A DNA stretch of 26,343 nucleotides from a virus: positions 1 through 26,343 of IMG/VR virus record IMGVR_UViG_3300008108_000898. The stretch is one strand, 5' to 3'. Shown here piece after piece: positions 1 through 7,306 of the stretch (positions are counted from its first letter, which is position 1; each line of letters begins with the position of its first letter). A model generated the notes under the pieces. It had not been told where the DNA came from and made no database searches. It was given only the letters and a program-made list of their open reading frames with translations. Both the position numbers and the translations under genes were made by a program.

Positions 1-182
1 AATTATTACCTATTTTAAACGAAAGAACAAAAAACATAAATAGTATTGAACTTCCAGAGGGTATGGTTTATAGATGTGAAAGAAAAGGTGAAGTTGACTT
101 TTTGGCAAAATGGGTAAGGAAAGATTTTACAACAGGTAAGTATTTATTTAATGATGAATTTACTTTAAACAATATTATATGA
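1..182 (+). CDS. C-terminal end of an unidentified phage protein (5' truncated)
   Basis: An open frame enters from the left edge (first full codon at position 3) and ends at the TGA at 180-182, giving 59 residues that finish in LNNII. The segment is basic and hydrophilic, with a YRCERKGEVDFLAKW stretch. Its stop overlaps the next ATG in an ATGA junction (179-182), the arrangement used by most genes in this window, which supports it as a real gene end. I do not recognise the family and the missing N-terminus prevents a functional call. Confidence 0.55.
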   Translation, partial: LLPILNERTKNINSIELPEGMVYRCERKGEVDFLAKWVRKDFTTGKYLFNDEFTLNNII

Positions 183-469
183 CAAAACAAGAATTTGAAG
201 AAATGACCTATTTTAAGCTATTAGGTAAAGACCAAATGCTAGTAGGTGAGTTTATATCCTATTGGACTGAAACCTCTTTAAAAGGTAAAAAAATGAGGTT
301 TGAGAGTGAAAAGTTTTTTGATATTAATAGAAGGTTTGCTACTTTTGAAAAGAATGCGAAACAATGGAATAAGAATCCAGCTACATTCACTCAATCAGTA
401 ATAGATAAAACAGCCCAACTAGAACAGTTATTTAAAGAAATGGATAATACAAACAAACAAATAGGATGA
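179..469 (+). CDS. Small phage protein, possibly replication-associated
   Basis: A 96-residue acidic/basic mixed protein beginning at the ATG of an ATGA overlap with the upstream gene. The central stretch GKKMRFESEKFFDINRRFAT is reminiscent of the C-terminal segment of replication-helper (DnaD/DnaT-like) proteins of Bacteroidetes phages, where a GKKxRF...F...RRxxTW pattern occurs. That resemblance is from memory and weak. It has no membrane segment or cysteine. Gene neighbours are other small early-type genes, which fits a DNA metabolism or regulatory role, but function remains unassigned. Confidence 0.6.
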   Translation: MTKQEFEEMTYFKLLGKDQMLVGEFISYWTETSLKGKKMRFESEKFFDINRRFATFEKNAKQWNKNPATFTQSVIDKTAQLEQLFKEMDNTNKQIG

Positions 470-476
470 CATGCAA

Positions 477-510
477 AAAGCCACCAAGTTTTTTAAAAAA
501 TGATGGCTTT
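477..510. terminator. Imperfect hairpin, possible terminator
   Basis: AAAGCCACCA at 477-486 can pair with TGATGGCTTT at 501-510 with one mismatch, around a loop that contains a T6A6 stretch. It lies just after the stop at 469, in one of the few gaps of the early region. There is no T-run after it on the plus strand; on the minus strand the stem is followed by TTTTT. It could be a weak minus-strand terminator or an mRNA structure between two genes. Confidence 0.35.
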
Positions 511-558
511 AGGTTGCTATAAAAATAGCGTGTCGCACAACAAATATAAATATAAAAT

Positions 559-789
559 ATGGAACAAACAAGAAAATTTGGAGGAAAAGATGATGTGGTT
601 TTTTGGAGTGATAAACCAATTCAAGAAGGGCATCCAAAATATAAAAAACCGACAAAATGGTATCATATACATTGGTACAATATACCATATAAACCAAATC
701 ATTTAAGTCCATGCGGTGAATTTAAAGATACAATATTTTCAGTTACTCTTTATAAATGTAGGTGTGGAAAAACAAAAAAACAATTATAG
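559..789 (+). CDS. Small cysteine-containing protein of unknown function
   Basis: A 76-residue protein rich in aromatic residues and histidine (WYHIHWYNIPYK) with a C-terminal cysteine group (C at SPCGEF, then YKCRCGK) that could bind a metal. The leader before the ATG is AAATATAAATATAAAAT, the A-rich type expected for a Bacteroidetes start. An overlapping frame starting at 500 gives a much less protein-like product. The stop at 787-789 is immediately followed by the next ATG at 791. I do not recognise the family. Confidence 0.6.
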   Translation: MEQTRKFGGKDDVVFWSDKPIQEGHPKYKKPTKWYHIHWYNIPYKPNHLSPCGEFKDTIFSVTLYKCRCGKTKKQL

Positions 790-790
790 A

Positions 791-1576
791 ATGGAAATAG
801 CGAAACAAAACGACTTAATTGATAAGATAAGCGAACAGTATAGACCTTACATACTGGCTTTAAGAACCCCTGACTTAAAAAGTACACATAAGACCGATAA
901 CATCAAAGCTATAATAATGGCTTTAGTTAAGGCTACTTCTTTAACAGGAAAGGTAAACACAGATGTAAATGTAGATAAGTTTATAGCCGATCAATTCTAT
1001 GAGCAAGTAATAATTAAATATCCTTACGCTCGACATGGTGAGATTTCCCTAGCCTTTCAAAAAGGTGCATTAGGTGAATACGGGGAATATTTCGGTATTA
1101 ACGTTACTACTTGTTGGAAATGGTGGAAAGCCTACATAGAAAGTAAAGAACTGATAGCAGCTAAAAAGGAGTGGATTAACTTAATAGAGATGCCAAAACA
1201 CGACCCAGATGTGAAACCATTAAACCTTAACGAAGCAATGCGAGAACCTATTTTAAATGCCTTTAAAGAGTATCAGACCAATGGGAAGCTACCTTATACC
1301 GCTTCAAGTTTTTATTCGATTATATGCCAATTAAAAGGGGTCAAAACATTAATAAGTGATTTAGAAACTCGCAAAAGAATAAGACAAGACGCATACGATA
1401 ATTACCGAAGGAGTTTAGTAGAAAAAGGAGTTAACAGAAAAGACCCTAAAAACTTTGAACAGTTGCTTGAATGGTGTGCAAAAGGAATAAACCCAAGTTA
1501 CGATACTGAGAGCAGAAAGTTAGCCCTAAAAGAATATTTTAACGAATGTATAACCAAACAAATAAAACCAATATGA
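791..1576 (+). CDS. Early-region protein of unknown function, possible replication-associated factor
   Basis: This 261-residue protein is read from the ATG at 791, one base after the upstream stop; an upstream in-frame ATG at 716 would overlap the preceding gene extensively and adds unlikely sequence. It contains YPYARHGEISLAFQKGALG followed by a Tyr/Trp-rich stretch (YFGINVTTCWKWWKAYI). A similar E-I-x-x-A-F then Y-G-x-N-V then W-x-x-Y pattern occurs in replication-region proteins of Bacteroidetes phages as I remember them, so a DNA replication role is possible but unproven. The C-terminal half is basic and helical. It ends in an ATGA overlap with the next gene. Confidence 0.6.
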   Translation: MEIAKQNDLIDKISEQYRPYILALRTPDLKSTHKTDNIKAIIMALVKATSLTGKVNTDVNVDKFIADQFYEQVIIKYPYARHGEISLAFQKGALGEYGEYFGINVTTCWKWWKAYIESKELIAAKKEWINLIEMPKHDPDVKPLNLNEAMREPILNAFKEYQTNGKLPYTASSFYSIICQLKGVKTLISDLETRKRIRQDAYDNYRRSLVEKGVNRKDPKNFEQLLEWCAKGINPSYDTESRKLALKEYFNECITKQIKPI

Positions 1577-1935
1577 TTGAAAATGAATTAAGGATAGGTA
1601 ATTATGTTATTGATGTTGATAATTCAATAATTAAAATTTCATGCGGAACAGCCATTGATGGGGTTTGGGAACCAATAAATTTAACAAAAGAATGGCTTTT
1701 AAAATTTGGGTTTGATAATAAAGATTATAAACAAGGATATATTGGTATAATGTGCGAATCTACGGATTTTGTATTAACTGAGCCTTATACTTTAGGTAAG
1801 TGGCAAGAATTTTATATATGGTCTTTTGATAATTATAAATTTGTTAGTATAAAACACGTACATCAATTACAAAATTTATTTTATTTCATAAGTAAAGAAG
1901 AGTTAAATATAAAACAAAATAAACAAACAATATGA
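1573..1935 (+). CDS. ELRIGNYV...HQLQNL family protein, function unknown
   Basis: The 120-residue protein starts at the ATG of the ATGA overlap (1573-1576); an in-frame upstream ATG at 1546 is less likely. It carries an N-terminal NELRIGNYV, a middle LTKEWLLKFGF and a C-terminal HVHQLQNLFYF...KEEL. I recognise this three-part pattern as a small protein frequent in Bacteroidetes phages, prophages and mobile elements, with no known activity. The DNA looks more AT-rich than its neighbours, which would fit independent acquisition. No membrane segment is evident. Confidence 0.7.
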   Translation: MIENELRIGNYVIDVDNSIIKISCGTAIDGVWEPINLTKEWLLKFGFDNKDYKQGYIGIMCESTDFVLTEPYTLGKWQEFYIWSFDNYKFVSIKHVHQLQNLFYFISKEELNIKQNKQTI

Positions 1936-2117
1936 AACACGAAACAGAAACCCCCAGTCTAACCAAACTACAAGAAGAGAGGTTAGAAGAGATTAGAGAA
2001 ATAGAAAAAAAACTTTATTATGAAAAGTTAAGCGATCATGATAGGTCTATGCTTAAAAGTAAAATGGAGTTCTTAACTAGAAAGTTCTTATATCCTTTCG
2101 ATTGTCAAAACCCTTAA
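1932..2117 (+). CDS. Small helical protein of unknown function
   Basis: A 61-residue, strongly charged protein (EERLEEIREIEKKL) predicted to be mostly helical, with a basic C-terminal part ending in FLYPFDCQNP. The ATG lies in an ATGA overlap with the preceding stop and is preceded by AAACAAACAAT, a leader seen again upstream of the minus-strand gene at 21867. The family is not recognised. Translational coupling with its neighbour is likely. Confidence 0.55.
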   Translation: MKHETETPSLTKLQEERLEEIREIEKKLYYEKLSDHDRSMLKSKMEFLTRKFLYPFDCQNP

Positions 2118-2121
2118 TAAA

Positions 2122-2265
2122 ATGGCACACGGAAACCCAAGAATAAACATTTGTTATGATTGTAGTAAATACACTTTAGTATCAAGATTTTCAGAAGACC
2201 CAATTTGCCCTTACTGTAAAAACATTACTTTTCAAATAACAAAAGATAAGATAAAAGATTTATGA
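2122..2265 (+). CDS. Tiny zinc-ribbon-like protein
   Basis: A 47-residue ORF begins at the ATG at 2122, four bases after the upstream stop. It has two cysteine pairs: CYDC at residues 11-14 and CPYC at 29-32. The CxxC-N14-CxxC spacing is typical of a small zinc ribbon, so it may bind nucleic acid or a partner protein. Compact proteins of this kind are common in phage early regions. Function is inferred only from the cysteine pattern. Confidence 0.5.
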   Translation: MAHGNPRINICYDCSKYTLVSRFSEDPICPYCKNITFQITKDKIKDL

Positions 2266-2286
2266 ATGGAGACTTAATTTTAATCA

Positions 2287-2622
2287 ATGGATAGATATAT
2301 CAGAACTAAAAAAGTAATTATGCTAAACAAAGACCAACAGGAACAATTTAAAAGAGATGCGGTACATCATACCAATGGAGAGCTAGGAGACAAATACGGA
2401 CTAAGCGATCATTGGGTAAGTTACTACATAACAAAACATGGTATTAAACGTACCCCCTCTTTTAAAATAGTGACCTCTAAAGTATTAGAGTACCTAAAAG
2501 AAAACATGGAAACAGATAACATACTTTGTGGACTGGTATTAGATATGCCTCCTTATAGAGTAGAATTAATTAAAGAAGAGATACGAACCAATAAAAAAAG
2601 AAGGTCACACCGTAAAATGTGA
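2287..2622 (+). CDS. Putative helix-turn-helix DNA-binding protein
   Basis: A 111-residue basic protein. The segment NGELGDKYGLSDHWVSYYI followed by TKHGIKR looks like a helix-turn-helix: a helix, a GLS turn, then a recognition-like helix ending in HGIKR, a pattern found in small phage regulators. A second ATG at 2320 is an alternative start. A 10-codon ORF at 2262-2294 overlaps its start and might couple translation. It lies directly upstream of the sigma-like gene, so it could regulate it. The C-terminus is rich in Lys and Arg. Confidence 0.6.
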   Translation: MDRYIRTKKVIMLNKDQQEQFKRDAVHHTNGELGDKYGLSDHWVSYYITKHGIKRTPSFKIVTSKVLEYLKENMETDNILCGLVLDMPPYRVELIKEEIRTNKKRRSHRKM

Positions 2623-2625
2623 TTG

Positions 2626-2640
2626 TTAATTACTAATTAA
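2626..2640. promoter_or_regulatory. AT-rich perfect palindrome upstream of the sigma-like gene
   Basis: TTAATTA-C-TAATTAA is a perfect 7-bp inverted repeat around a central C, located in the 61-bp gap between the HTH-like gene and the sigma-like gene. It could be an operator, but short palindromes arise easily in such AT-rich DNA. I see no convincing -33/-7 host promoter or late-type GTATATA element in this gap. Confidence 0.25.
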
Positions 2641-2683
2641 AACTTATCATAAAAGATTAAATATAAATTAGCAATTTTAACCC

Positions 2684-3274
2684 GTGAGTTTAATAGACCA
2701 AATAGCACGGGATGGTAGATACTTAAGCATCTGTAAAAAGTTAGCTAAAAGAGAACATTTAGCCGATGATCTGCTACAGGAGTTTAGACTTGCGATATGT
2801 GAAATGGGTAATGAGAAACTAGAGAAACACCGGGAGCATATAGAAATCTTTTGTGTAGGTATCATTAACAACATTTGGAATAAGTACAGTAATCAATTGA
2901 CTATTAAAAAGAACGTAAACGGGGCTACATCCCCCCTATTTGAATTTAGCAAGTATGCGGTTGAGAATCCTGTTTTTGTTAGTACAGGGACTTATGACGT
3001 AAAAGTAGACTACATTTACAAGTGGGCTAAAGACCAAATAGAAAGGGACATAGTTAGTAAAGATACTACCACAATGGCTAAGAGCAGAACATTTGCTTAT
3101 TCGCTAGGGTATAAGATTAATCCTAACAACGGTAAAATAGAAGAAGGTGGTAAGTTTAAGAACGCTAGGGACTTTTCAATTCAGTTGAAAGGAGAGTACC
3201 ACACAGTCTATAAGCAGTACAAGAGCTACCAAAAAAGGTTAAAAGAATTTTTTAAAAAGTATATAAATGATTGA
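2684..3274 (+). CDS. Sigma-70-like transcription factor (phage-encoded)
   Basis: A 196-residue protein starting at GTG. Residues about 12-41 (RYLSICKKLAKREHLADDLL then QEFRLAICEM) match the style of sigma region 2.1-2.2, in which a helical core with L-A-x-D-L-x-Q-E binds RNA polymerase. Residues about 50-70 (EHIEIFCVGIINNIWNKY) are aromatic-rich like region 2.3. Residues about 155-195 (ARDFSIQLKGEYHTVYKQYK) resemble a region-4-type helix-turn-helix. A two-domain protein of this size is like ECF or phage sigma factors. I infer that it redirects host RNA polymerase, perhaps to the repeated ATTT-N11-GTATATA elements downstream. It is separated by 61 bp from the gene before it and overlaps the next by 8 bp. 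Confidence 0.6.
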   Translation: MSLIDQIARDGRYLSICKKLAKREHLADDLLQEFRLAICEMGNEKLEKHREHIEIFCVGIINNIWNKYSNQLTIKKNVNGATSPLFEFSKYAVENPVFVSTGTYDVKVDYIYKWAKDQIERDIVSKDTTTMAKSRTFAYSLGYKINPNNGKIEEGGKFKNARDFSIQLKGEYHTVYKQYKSYQKRLKEFFKKYIND

Positions 3275-3596
3275 GTTATTAATAGTTTGCTTTAGTTTCT
3301 GGTTTGCAGAATTGAGCCTTATTCCTTCCAACTTTGCTTTGTGGTTAATGGATAAATCTATTCTTTACAAAGAGTATGATGGTAATAAAATCAACAGAGT
3401 AGTGTTTAATAGGTATTCTGAACTGTATAAAATCCCGGTAAGATTATATCCATTTGATTGTACGAAGTGTTTGTCCTTTTGGTTGGGTGGTATTTATAGT
3501 TATTCAATGTATGAGAATTTAACATTTGCTGTTTTAATGGCTGGGGTAAGTTCTTTAGTTGGAATGATAATTAGTAAACTATACGCTAGGTTATGA
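3267..3596 (+). CDS. Small membrane protein with CxxC-FW motif
   Basis: A 109-residue protein with a hydrophobic N-terminal segment (about residues 3-27) and a hydrophobic C-terminal half (about 68-105), so two or three transmembrane segments. Between them is PFDCTKCLSFWLGG (about 62-75). A CxxCxxFW motif at the membrane face occurs in small membrane proteins such as the DUF1360 type and in Bacteroidetes phage membrane proteins; no activity is known. It overlaps the sigma-like gene by 8 bp and the next gene by an ATGA. Confidence 0.65.
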   Translation: MIELLIVCFSFWFAELSLIPSNFALWLMDKSILYKEYDGNKINRVVFNRYSELYKIPVRLYPFDCTKCLSFWLGGIYSYSMYENLTFAVLMAGVSSLVGMIISKLYARL

Positions 3597-3865
3597 ACGA
3601 ACAGTTAAAACCATATTATGAAACCCTAGTTAAGTATTCTGACTTTTTTGACAAGTGGAATAAAGAAAAGTATATAGGCAGGGACAATGAAGGAATAGTA
3701 GCAGCGATATGGGGAGCATACAAACAAATAAATCCAAGTGCAAAAGACCCTTTCGGATGTACAGGATGCGTAAAAGATATGTTATTCTATGCTAACATTA
3801 ATCGGGTAACGTATATGCAAACACAATTAAAAAGAGAAACATTCCCAAAACATAAAAAGAAGTGA
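3593..3865 (+). CDS. Small CxxC-containing protein, function unknown
   Basis: A 90-residue soluble protein with one CxxC pair (CTGC, residues 56-59) followed by a helical basic tail ending in KHKKK. Its start is in an ATGA overlap with the membrane protein gene, and its stop overlaps the next GTG. The CxxC pair resembles that of the upstream membrane protein; the two adjacent products may interact, which is only a context-based guess. Confidence 0.6.
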   Translation: MNEQLKPYYETLVKYSDFFDKWNKEKYIGRDNEGIVAAIWGAYKQINPSAKDPFGCTGCVKDMLFYANINRVTYMQTQLKRETFPKHKKK

Positions 3866-4104
3866 GAAAGATTAAGAGAGGACATATAGAATCAGCACGT
3901 AACTACATGGAGTTTTTTACTAAATTACATGAAGATTTAGAAACTCAAATGTATAGAAGTGATGCTATTGAAAGAAAAGATAAGCACATAAGCCAGTTAA
4001 AAGAAGAGATTAAAAGACTTAAGAAAGAGAATGAAGAGTTATTCCAAAACTTATTAGATAAATCAAATTACATTTATAACATAAAAAAGCAGTTAAGCGA
4101 GTGA
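3862..4104 (+). CDS. Small coiled-coil protein
   Basis: An 80-residue protein read from a GTG in a GTGA overlap. Residues about 42-75 form a clear heptad-type coiled coil (LKEEIKRLKKENEELFQNLL). It is likely to oligomerise; no enzymatic motif is visible. It sits directly upstream of the glycosyltransferase cassette and again shares a GTGA junction with it. Confidence 0.55.
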   Translation: MRKIKRGHIESARNYMEFFTKLHEDLETQMYRSDAIERKDKHISQLKEEIKRLKKENEELFQNLLDKSNYIYNIKKQLSE

Positions 4105-5228
4105 AGATATTATTAGTAGATAACTTTCAGGTAAAGGATGAGCAGCCACAATTTAGTGGTGTGACTTATTACCGTATGATTAAACCCCATGCTGTTTTAA
4201 AAAGACACAATGATTTTGACTTCACCTTACTAAACGGCATCACGGATTCAGTAACAGATGAAACTTTAAAAGAGTATGACCTTGTTTTATTCTCACGTAC
4301 TTTAGGTGATTATGAGAATGTAGAACCCATTGCAGAGCGTTTAAATAAGTTAGGGATTAAGTTTGGTGTTGATCTCGATGACCACTGGGAACTATCAAAT
4401 AACCACATATTAAAAGAACATTACAACGAACATAAGGTAACAGAAGCCATTTATAATTCTGTTAAGCTCGCTCACTTCGTTATTTGCACTACACCGATAT
4501 TAGCGGATGAGATTAAAAAAGTTAACAAAAATGTGTATATAATAGAGAATGGAATAGATACCGATGACCCTGTTTGGCAGCAAAACAAAAAAGAAAGTAA
4601 CAGGTTAAGATTTGGATTTACTCAAGGTACTACACACTTTTACGACCTAACAAAGATAGCGGATAGTGTTGCACGTTCTTTTAAAGATGATAAGTTCTAT
4701 AAAGAGGCTCAAGTGGTTTTATGTGGTTTCCACGCTGAATTGAATAAGCCTAGTATGTATGTAGGGTATGAGAGATTGATTACAGATAATTTGAAACTTT
4801 TAAAGAACAAGGAATACGAGAACCGATTAAAAGCCCTTTTAAGAATAGTGGACGAGACCCAAGTATATAAACGTATATGGTCAAAGCCTGTGTTTGAATT
4901 TGGAGAGGTTTACAATGAATTAGACATCTGTGTTGCTCCTTTAGAAGATAATAAGTTTAACAGTTGTAAGAGTGAACTAAAGATGTTAGAGGCTGGTTTT
5001 ATGGGGTGTGCCGCAATGGTAAGCGGGGTTAAACCTTATACGTTATTAATGACTAAAGACAATAGTTTTGATCTAAACGAACACACGTTTTATGTATGGC
5101 AAAGGATTATACTAAGAAATCCGAACCTTTGGAAAGATAAAGCGGCACAGTTGGCAGAAGATGTCAAGAAATACGAGTTAAAGAATTTAATGGACAAAAG
5201 ATTACAATTATATAAATCATGCGTGTAG
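4101..5228 (+). CDS. GT-B fold glycosyltransferase (GT4-like)
   Basis: A 375-residue protein with the two-domain layout of a GT-B glycosyltransferase. The N-terminal domain opens with MKILLVDNFQ and contains GVDLDDHWEL (about 89-98). The C-terminal domain contains RFGFTQGTTH (about 170-179) and the donor-binding region DICVAPLEDNKFNSCKSELK (275-294) followed by MLEAGFMG, where the glutamate of the K-x-x-E motif would contact the nucleotide sugar. It starts at a GTG overlapping the upstream stop and overlaps the next gene by 10 bp. As first gene of a five-gene sugar cassette it probably adds a sugar to a phage-made or host substrate; donor and acceptor cannot be told from sequence. Confidence 0.75.
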   Translation: MKILLVDNFQVKDEQPQFSGVTYYRMIKPHAVLKRHNDFDFTLLNGITDSVTDETLKEYDLVLFSRTLGDYENVEPIAERLNKLGIKFGVDLDDHWELSNNHILKEHYNEHKVTEAIYNSVKLAHFVICTTPILADEIKKVNKNVYIIENGIDTDDPVWQQNKKESNRLRFGFTQGTTHFYDLTKIADSVARSFKDDKFYKEAQVVLCGFHAELNKPSMYVGYERLITDNLKLLKNKEYENRLKALLRIVDETQVYKRIWSKPVFEFGEVYNELDICVAPLEDNKFNSCKSELKMLEAGFMGCAAMVSGVKPYTLLMTKDNSFDLNEHTFYVWQRIILRNPNLWKDKAAQLAEDVKKYELKNLMDKRLQLYKSCV

Positions 5229-6118
5229 GGTTATTAATGAGTGCAGACTGGGCTAATTTTGGTATGAACTTACTAAAGTCCTTAAAAGCCGTTGAAGTGG
5301 ATTGTATAGGCTATTCATTGACCCGTCATATATTTGGGTATGTAGACCAATTACCAACTATTACGCCTAATCAAATAAAGGAAACTTACAAGGATTGTGA
5401 TGTAGTTATCATGGTTCATTCAGATTGGGAGTTAACCGAATACTTAGATAATCAAATTATAATTAACTATGCTACAGGGACAAAATACCGTCAAGGTTAC
5501 CAACATATAAACCAAAAGTTTACAGCACCATTCACACTAATAGCTTTACCAGAGTTTCAGTATTTAGCACCTAACCCAAAGTACTTAGTAGGAGCAATAG
5601 AGGTTGAGAAACCGATTAAAGAAATAGGGGACAAACTGGTAGTAGGTCACTTCCCAAGCAACCCAAGTGTAAAAGGAACAAACGATATTATAAGAATAGT
5701 TGAGGACTTAAAACGATCACACGATTTCGAGTTCTTGTTTTCAACAGATAGAGTAAGCCATGAAGAAAACCTAGACCGAATGAATCAGTGTGATATTTAC
5801 GTTGAGTTATTAGCAAGTGAACAGGGTGGTAAACCTTACGGAAGTTTTGGGGTAAGTGCATTAGAAGCAGCCAGTTTAAGTAAGATAGTAATAACCCAAG
5901 CCATAACAGATAACGGGCTTTATAACGATACTTATGGAGTTAATATGTTAAATACAGTAATTAACGAGCAAGGGTTAAGAAAGACATTAAATGGTCTTTT
6001 AAATTATAAGGGTGACTTTATTACTGGGCAGCAACAGTTAACTAAAAGTTGGGTAACTGAACACCACTCGTTTAAAGCAACAGGAAACAAACTAAAACAA
6101 TATTTATATGGACTATAG
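5219..6118 (+). CDS. Second GT-B fold glycosyltransferase
   Basis: A 299-residue protein, shorter than the usual GT-B enzyme (350-400), with a Rossmann-like N-terminus (MRVGLLMSADW). It then has VVGHFPSNPSVKGTNDI (141-157), a common start of the second GT-B domain, and YGSFGVSALEAASLSKIVIT (207-226), the typical C-terminal signature with the conserved Glu. It differs in sequence from the preceding GT-B enzyme, so it is not a recent tandem duplicate. It overlaps both neighbours by about 10 bp. Substrate is unknown; the cassette context implies stepwise glycan building. Confidence 0.7.
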   Translation: MRVGLLMSADWANFGMNLLKSLKAVEVDCIGYSLTRHIFGYVDQLPTITPNQIKETYKDCDVVIMVHSDWELTEYLDNQIIINYATGTKYRQGYQHINQKFTAPFTLIALPEFQYLAPNPKYLVGAIEVEKPIKEIGDKLVVGHFPSNPSVKGTNDIIRIVEDLKRSHDFEFLFSTDRVSHEENLDRMNQCDIYVELLASEQGGKPYGSFGVSALEAASLSKIVITQAITDNGLYNDTYGVNMLNTVINEQGLRKTLNGLLNYKGDFITGQQQLTKSWVTEHHSFKATGNKLKQYLYGL

Positions 6119-6635
6119 AAATAAATTAAAACAGTGGAACAGTACTGAAAAGTATAAGGAAGAGATTTGGTTTTTAGAGCAATTAGTAAGACCTAGACCA
6201 AAGGATATTATATTAGATTATGGATGTGGTTTAGGAACTGCTACCAAGTTAATTAACTGCTTTTCAAAATGTAGGGGGTATGATGTTACTGATTATATGG
6301 AAGATGCCTTTTTAAAAGATACGGAACTAACAGAAGATTATAACAAGATATTCTTTAATCACGTAATTGCTCATATTCCAAACCCTAAAGAAGTATTAAC
6401 CAATTTAAGAAGCAGGTACCCAAAAGCACAGATCACAGTTATAACACCCAACGCTTATTGGTTAATGTTACAATCAAACAAAGACTATAAACCAGACCCT
6501 ACGGTTATTCAGCATTATACTCAAACACAATTAAAGGAACTTTTTGAAAGCGTAGGGTACAAAGTAACATTAATAGGTCAGTTTGGAGAAGAGAAAACAG
6601 GAGTTAACGAACGTATATTTTTACAAGCATCATGA
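6108..6635 (+). CDS. SAM-dependent methyltransferase (class I)
   Basis: A 175-residue protein with motif I ILDYGCGLGTATKL (about 35-48) for S-adenosylmethionine binding, an acidic loop GYDVTDYM (57-64) where motif II is expected, and IFFNHVIAHIPNPKEVLTNL (81-100), the motif IV/post-motif region of UbiE/methyltransferase-11-type enzymes. It is shorter than many in the family but complete. Located in the middle of four glycosyltransferases and overlapping both neighbours, it most likely methylates a sugar or glycan intermediate rather than DNA; no target-recognition domain is seen. Confidence 0.75.
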   Translation: MDYRNKLKQWNSTEKYKEEIWFLEQLVRPRPKDIILDYGCGLGTATKLINCFSKCRGYDVTDYMEDAFLKDTELTEDYNKIFFNHVIAHIPNPKEVLTNLRSRYPKAQITVITPNAYWLMLQSNKDYKPDPTVIQHYTQTQLKELFESVGYKVTLIGQFGEEKTGVNERIFLQAS

Positions 6636-7306
6636 TAGTATCTGTGTTAATGCCAACATATAACCGTGTAGATATGTTACCGGGAGCTATTGATTCATTC
6701 TTAAACCAAGATTATGACAATGCAAAACTATTTATTTTAAACAACGGAAGCACAGACGGTACAGCAGACTTTTTAAAACAGTATAAACACCACCCAAAGA
6801 TTGAAGTAATAACTTTATCTCATAATATTTTGCCACCTCATAACTTTAATTTACTTTTGCATGACTATGCTTATGGGGATCTTGTTTGTCATTTACATGA
6901 TGATGATAGATTACTTCCAAACGGTATAAGTTTAAGGGTAGAAGCATTTAAAAAAGACCCTAGTTTAGACGTGGTGTATGCTGGTTGGATAACAAACGGT
7001 AAGACATATTACGCTGACCCACCTTTCAAAGAAAGGATAATAAAAGAAGAGTACATCAATTATTTAACAATGATGTGGAAACTAAAGAAAGTAGACGGGA
7101 CATTTGATACAGATTTAAGATACTACCACGATTGGTTATTTAAGATTGAATGCTTTATGAAACACAAAGTAGGTCACATTATGCAGCCAGTAGTCGACTA
7201 TACAATACACTTAGGACAAGCAAGTATAGAGTGTAGAAAGTTGGGAATGAATGGAATAGAAGAGCAATTAATGAGAAAGAAACTAAACGAAAGATATGGA
7301 ATATAA
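6632..7306 (+). CDS. GT-A (GT2-like) glycosyltransferase
   Basis: A 224-residue enzyme with the GT2 start VSVLMPTYNRVDMLPGAIDS, the loop ILNNGSTDGT (about 35-44) and the metal-binding DXD region HLHDDDRLLPNG (about 87-98). A later YYHDWLFKIECF stretch with a conserved Asp, and IHLGQAS near the C-terminus, fit the acceptor side of the family. It has no membrane segment, so it acts in the cytosol. The ATG is in an ATGA overlap with the methyltransferase stop. Confidence 0.8.
   Translation: MIVSVLMPTYNRVDMLPGAIDSFLNQDYDNAKLFILNNGSTDGTADFLKQYKHHPKIEVITLSHNILPPHNFNLLLHDYAYGDLVCHLHDDDRLLPNGISLRVEAFKKDPSLDVVYAGWITNGKTYYADPPFKERIIKEEYINYLTMMWKLKKVDGTFDTDLRYYHDWLFKIECFMKHKVGHIMQPVVDYTIHLGQASIECRKLGMNGIEEQLMRKKLNERYGI

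Noticed and set aside
500-706. A 68-codon ORF overlapping the gene at 559.
   Set aside because: Its product is low-complexity in an Asn/Ile/Lys-rich way, whereas the other frame gives a coherent protein with an A-rich leader and abuts the next gene.
716-790. An upstream in-frame ATG that would extend the gene at 791 by 25 residues.
   Set aside because: It would lie wholly within the previous gene; the ATG at 791 is one base after that gene's stop, as in the rest of the operon.
2262-2294. A 10-codon ORF (MNGDLILING) overlapping the start of the HTH-like gene.
   Set aside because: Too short to support from sequence alone; it may help translational coupling but is not called as a gene.
3259-3265. 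GTATATA just before the ATG of the membrane protein at 3267.
   Set aside because: The upstream ATTT at N11 is missing, spacing to the start codon is 1 nt rather than 5, and it encodes the end of the sigma-like protein.
4533-4546. GTGTATATAATAG inside the first glycosyltransferase gene, the same core as late element D.
   Set aside because: There is no ATTT 11 bp upstream, it lies in the middle of a well-supported coding region, and no gene starts there.
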